Positions 63,059-64,000 of a stretch of 64,000 nt of DNA are shown one piece after another. The stretch covers positions 310,001 through 374,000 of the forward strand of contig NZ_JAEMHM010000001.1 in assembly GCF_016458275.1 (NCBI RefSeq). Reading direction: 5' to 3'. This DNA comes from Geomesophilobacter sediminis (GTDB taxonomy: Bacteria > Desulfobacterota > Desulfuromonadia > Geobacterales > Geobacteraceae). The number at the start of each line of letters is the position of its first letter. The first letter of the stretch is position 1. The notes beneath the pieces are model-generated. The model did not search any database. It was not told the DNA's origin and saw only the letters and a list, made by a program, of their open reading frames with translations. Both the position numbers and the translations under genes were made by a program.

Positions 63059-64000
63059 ATGTCCAAACTCTTTACCCCGTTGACCCTCGCCGGGGTCACC
63101 TTCAAAAACCGCATCTTCGTCTCCCCCATGTGCCAGTATTCCAGTAACGACGGCCTTCCCACCGACTGGCACCTGGTCCACCTGGGGAGCCGCGCCGTCG
63201 GCGGGGCGGCGCTCGTCATGGTAGAGGCCACCTCGGTCTCACCGGAAGGGATGATCAGCCCCGACGACAGCGGCATCTGGTCCGACCGCCACACCGAAGC
63301 CTTCCGGCCCATTGCCCGCTTCATCCGTGAAAACGGCTCGGTCCCCGGCATCCAGATCGCCCACGCCGGCCGGAAAGCCTCCACCGATGCCCCCTGGCGC
63401 GGCGGCGAACCGCTCCCCCCCACGGCGCGCGGCTGGGAGCCGGTCGCCCCGAGCCCGTTTCCCTTTGCCAACGGCTATTCGGTACCGCGGGAGCTTATCG
63501 CGGCCGACCTCGACGCGGTCGAGGCGCAATTTGCCGATGCTGCCCGGCGGGCCCATGCCGCCGGGTTCCAGGTGCTGGAAATCCACATGGCGCACGGCTA
63601 CCTCCTGCACGAGTTCCTCTCCCCGCTCTCCAACCGTCGCAACGACGCGTACGGCGGCTCCCTGGAGAACCGCCTCCGCTTCCCCTTGCGGGTGGCCCGT
63701 GCGGTGCGGGCGGTCTGGCCCACCGAGCACCCGCTCTTCGTGCGGATCTCCGCCACCGACTGGGTAGAGGGGGGCTGGGACCTTTGCCAGTCGGTCGCCC
63801 TGAGCGCGCGCTTGAAGGAGATCGGGGTGGATCTCATCGACTGCTCCTCCGGGTTCGTCACCCCCGACGCCGCCATCCCGTTCGGTCCCGGTTTCCAGAC
63901 CCCGTTCGCCACCGCGATCCGTAAGGAGACCGGCCTTGCGACCGGTACCGTCGGATACATAACCGACGCGGTCCAGGCCGAGCAGATCATCGCCACCGGC
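63059..64000 (+). CDS. Old Yellow Enzyme (YqjM/NADH:flavin oxidoreductase), 3' end outside window
   Basis: The first 314 codons of an FMN-dependent ene-reductase (family length about 340-370, so only the C-terminus is missing). It begins [33 protein letters not shown] holds the thermophilic-like Cys25 and Tyr27 of the YqjM class, [22 protein letters not shown] (FMN contact) and [33 protein letters not shown] (the substrate-binding HxxH) follow, then [20 protein letters not shown] lies 5 bases before ATG 63059. It reduces activated C=C bonds with NAD(P)H; probably stress or xenobiotic related. No stop occurs before base 64000. Confidence 0.95.
   Translation, partial: MSKLFTPLTLAGVTFKNRIFVSPMCQYSSNDGLPTDWHLVHLGSRAVGGAALVMVEATSVSPEGMISPDDSGIWSDRHTEAFRPIARFIRENGSVPGIQIAHAGRKASTDAPWRGGEPLPPTARGWEPVAPSPFPFANGYSVPRELIAADLDAVEAQFADAARRAHAAGFQVLEIHMAHGYLLHEFLSPLSNRRNDAYGGSLENRLRFPLRVARAVRAVWPTEHPLFVRISATDWVEGGWDLCQSVALSARLKEIGVDLIDCSSGFVTPDAAIPFGPGFQTPFATAIRKETGLATGTVGYITDAVQAEQIIATG

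Noticed and set aside
1-64000. CRISPR arrays, tRNA or rRNA genes
   Set aside because: No regularly spaced direct repeats, no cloverleaf with CCA-end or GTTCRA arm, and no rRNA-like stretch was seen on either strand.

Overview
The window looks like chromosomal DNA from a GC-rich Geobacter-type bacterium (Desulfuromonadia, Geobacterales such as Geobacter, Geomonas or Citrifermentans). This is inferred from the mix of genes: many sensor kinases and c-di-GMP enzymes, a cytochrome bd operon headed by a DUF4492 gene, a tungsten-type aldehyde:ferredoxin oxidoreductase, sigma-54 and sigma-28 type promoters, and several families of short palindromic repeats between genes. I saw no rRNA, tRNA or CRISPR array. 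The very large minus- or plus-strand open frames lying opposite well-supported genes are GC-composition shadows and are left out.

Layout. 1-2.7 kb is a decayed accessory stretch: the end of an Ig-like (Big_2) surface protein, two orphan membrane proteins, an RHS/YD-repeat relic, a zinc-ribbon gene cut by a REP-like hairpin, and a structured repeat. 2.7-10.3 kb holds a sigma-54 activator divergent from a three-gene operon (exported amidohydrolase; MFS-PlsC-AMP-ligase fusion of Aas type; radical SAM protein), plausibly a dedicated lipid-remodelling system. 10.4-14.8 kb has an ArsR-DUF2087-GIY-YIG-like fusion, a VapBC-type toxin-antitoxin pair with a clear operator, a ParB-like protein, and a divergent ArsR/flavodoxin pair sharing an operator. 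15-30 kb is mainly signalling: a chemoreceptor with a sigma-28 promoter, a P-loop kinase, DUF3108, DUF1059 and CZB proteins, a J-domain protein, two GGDEF-EAL proteins and an iron alcohol dehydrogenase coupled to a hybrid kinase. 30.4-34 kb (minus) is a five-gene NosL/ABC/FtsX metal-handling operon ending in a membrane protein with a DsbB-like CPxC..QR motif.

34-49.5 kb carries an MFS transporter with a zinc alcohol dehydrogenase, two large histidine kinases, an aldehyde:ferredoxin oxidoreductase with a candidate sigma-54 promoter, an FKBP isomerase, a MerR regulator whose C-terminal domain also occurs as a separate 60-residue protein just upstream, an SRPBCC protein and a kinase/receiver pair. 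49.7-53 kb is the cytochrome bd operon (DUF4492, cydA, cydB and an overlooked 30-residue CydX-like protein). 53.4-64 kb has a REC-GGDEF regulator, a NIPSNAP protein, a glycosyltransferase, a RuvC-like protein, a REC-SpoIIE-ATPase plus STAS partner-switching pair sitting in the scar of a deleted chemoreceptor gene, a MATE pump, a membrane-anchored TAXI binding protein, and the first 314 codons of an Old Yellow Enzyme that runs off the end.

The strongest leads are: the chemoreceptor scar at 57.2-57.5 kb, with its sigma-28 promoter and receptor tail left in place; the duplicated MerR effector domain; the 30-residue CydX-like gene; the NosL/ABC operon with a DsbB-like member; the self-contained sigma-54 lipid operon; and a conserved two-hairpin element at about 2.3 and 10.5 kb. 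All function calls come from reading motifs and gene order; no database search was run.
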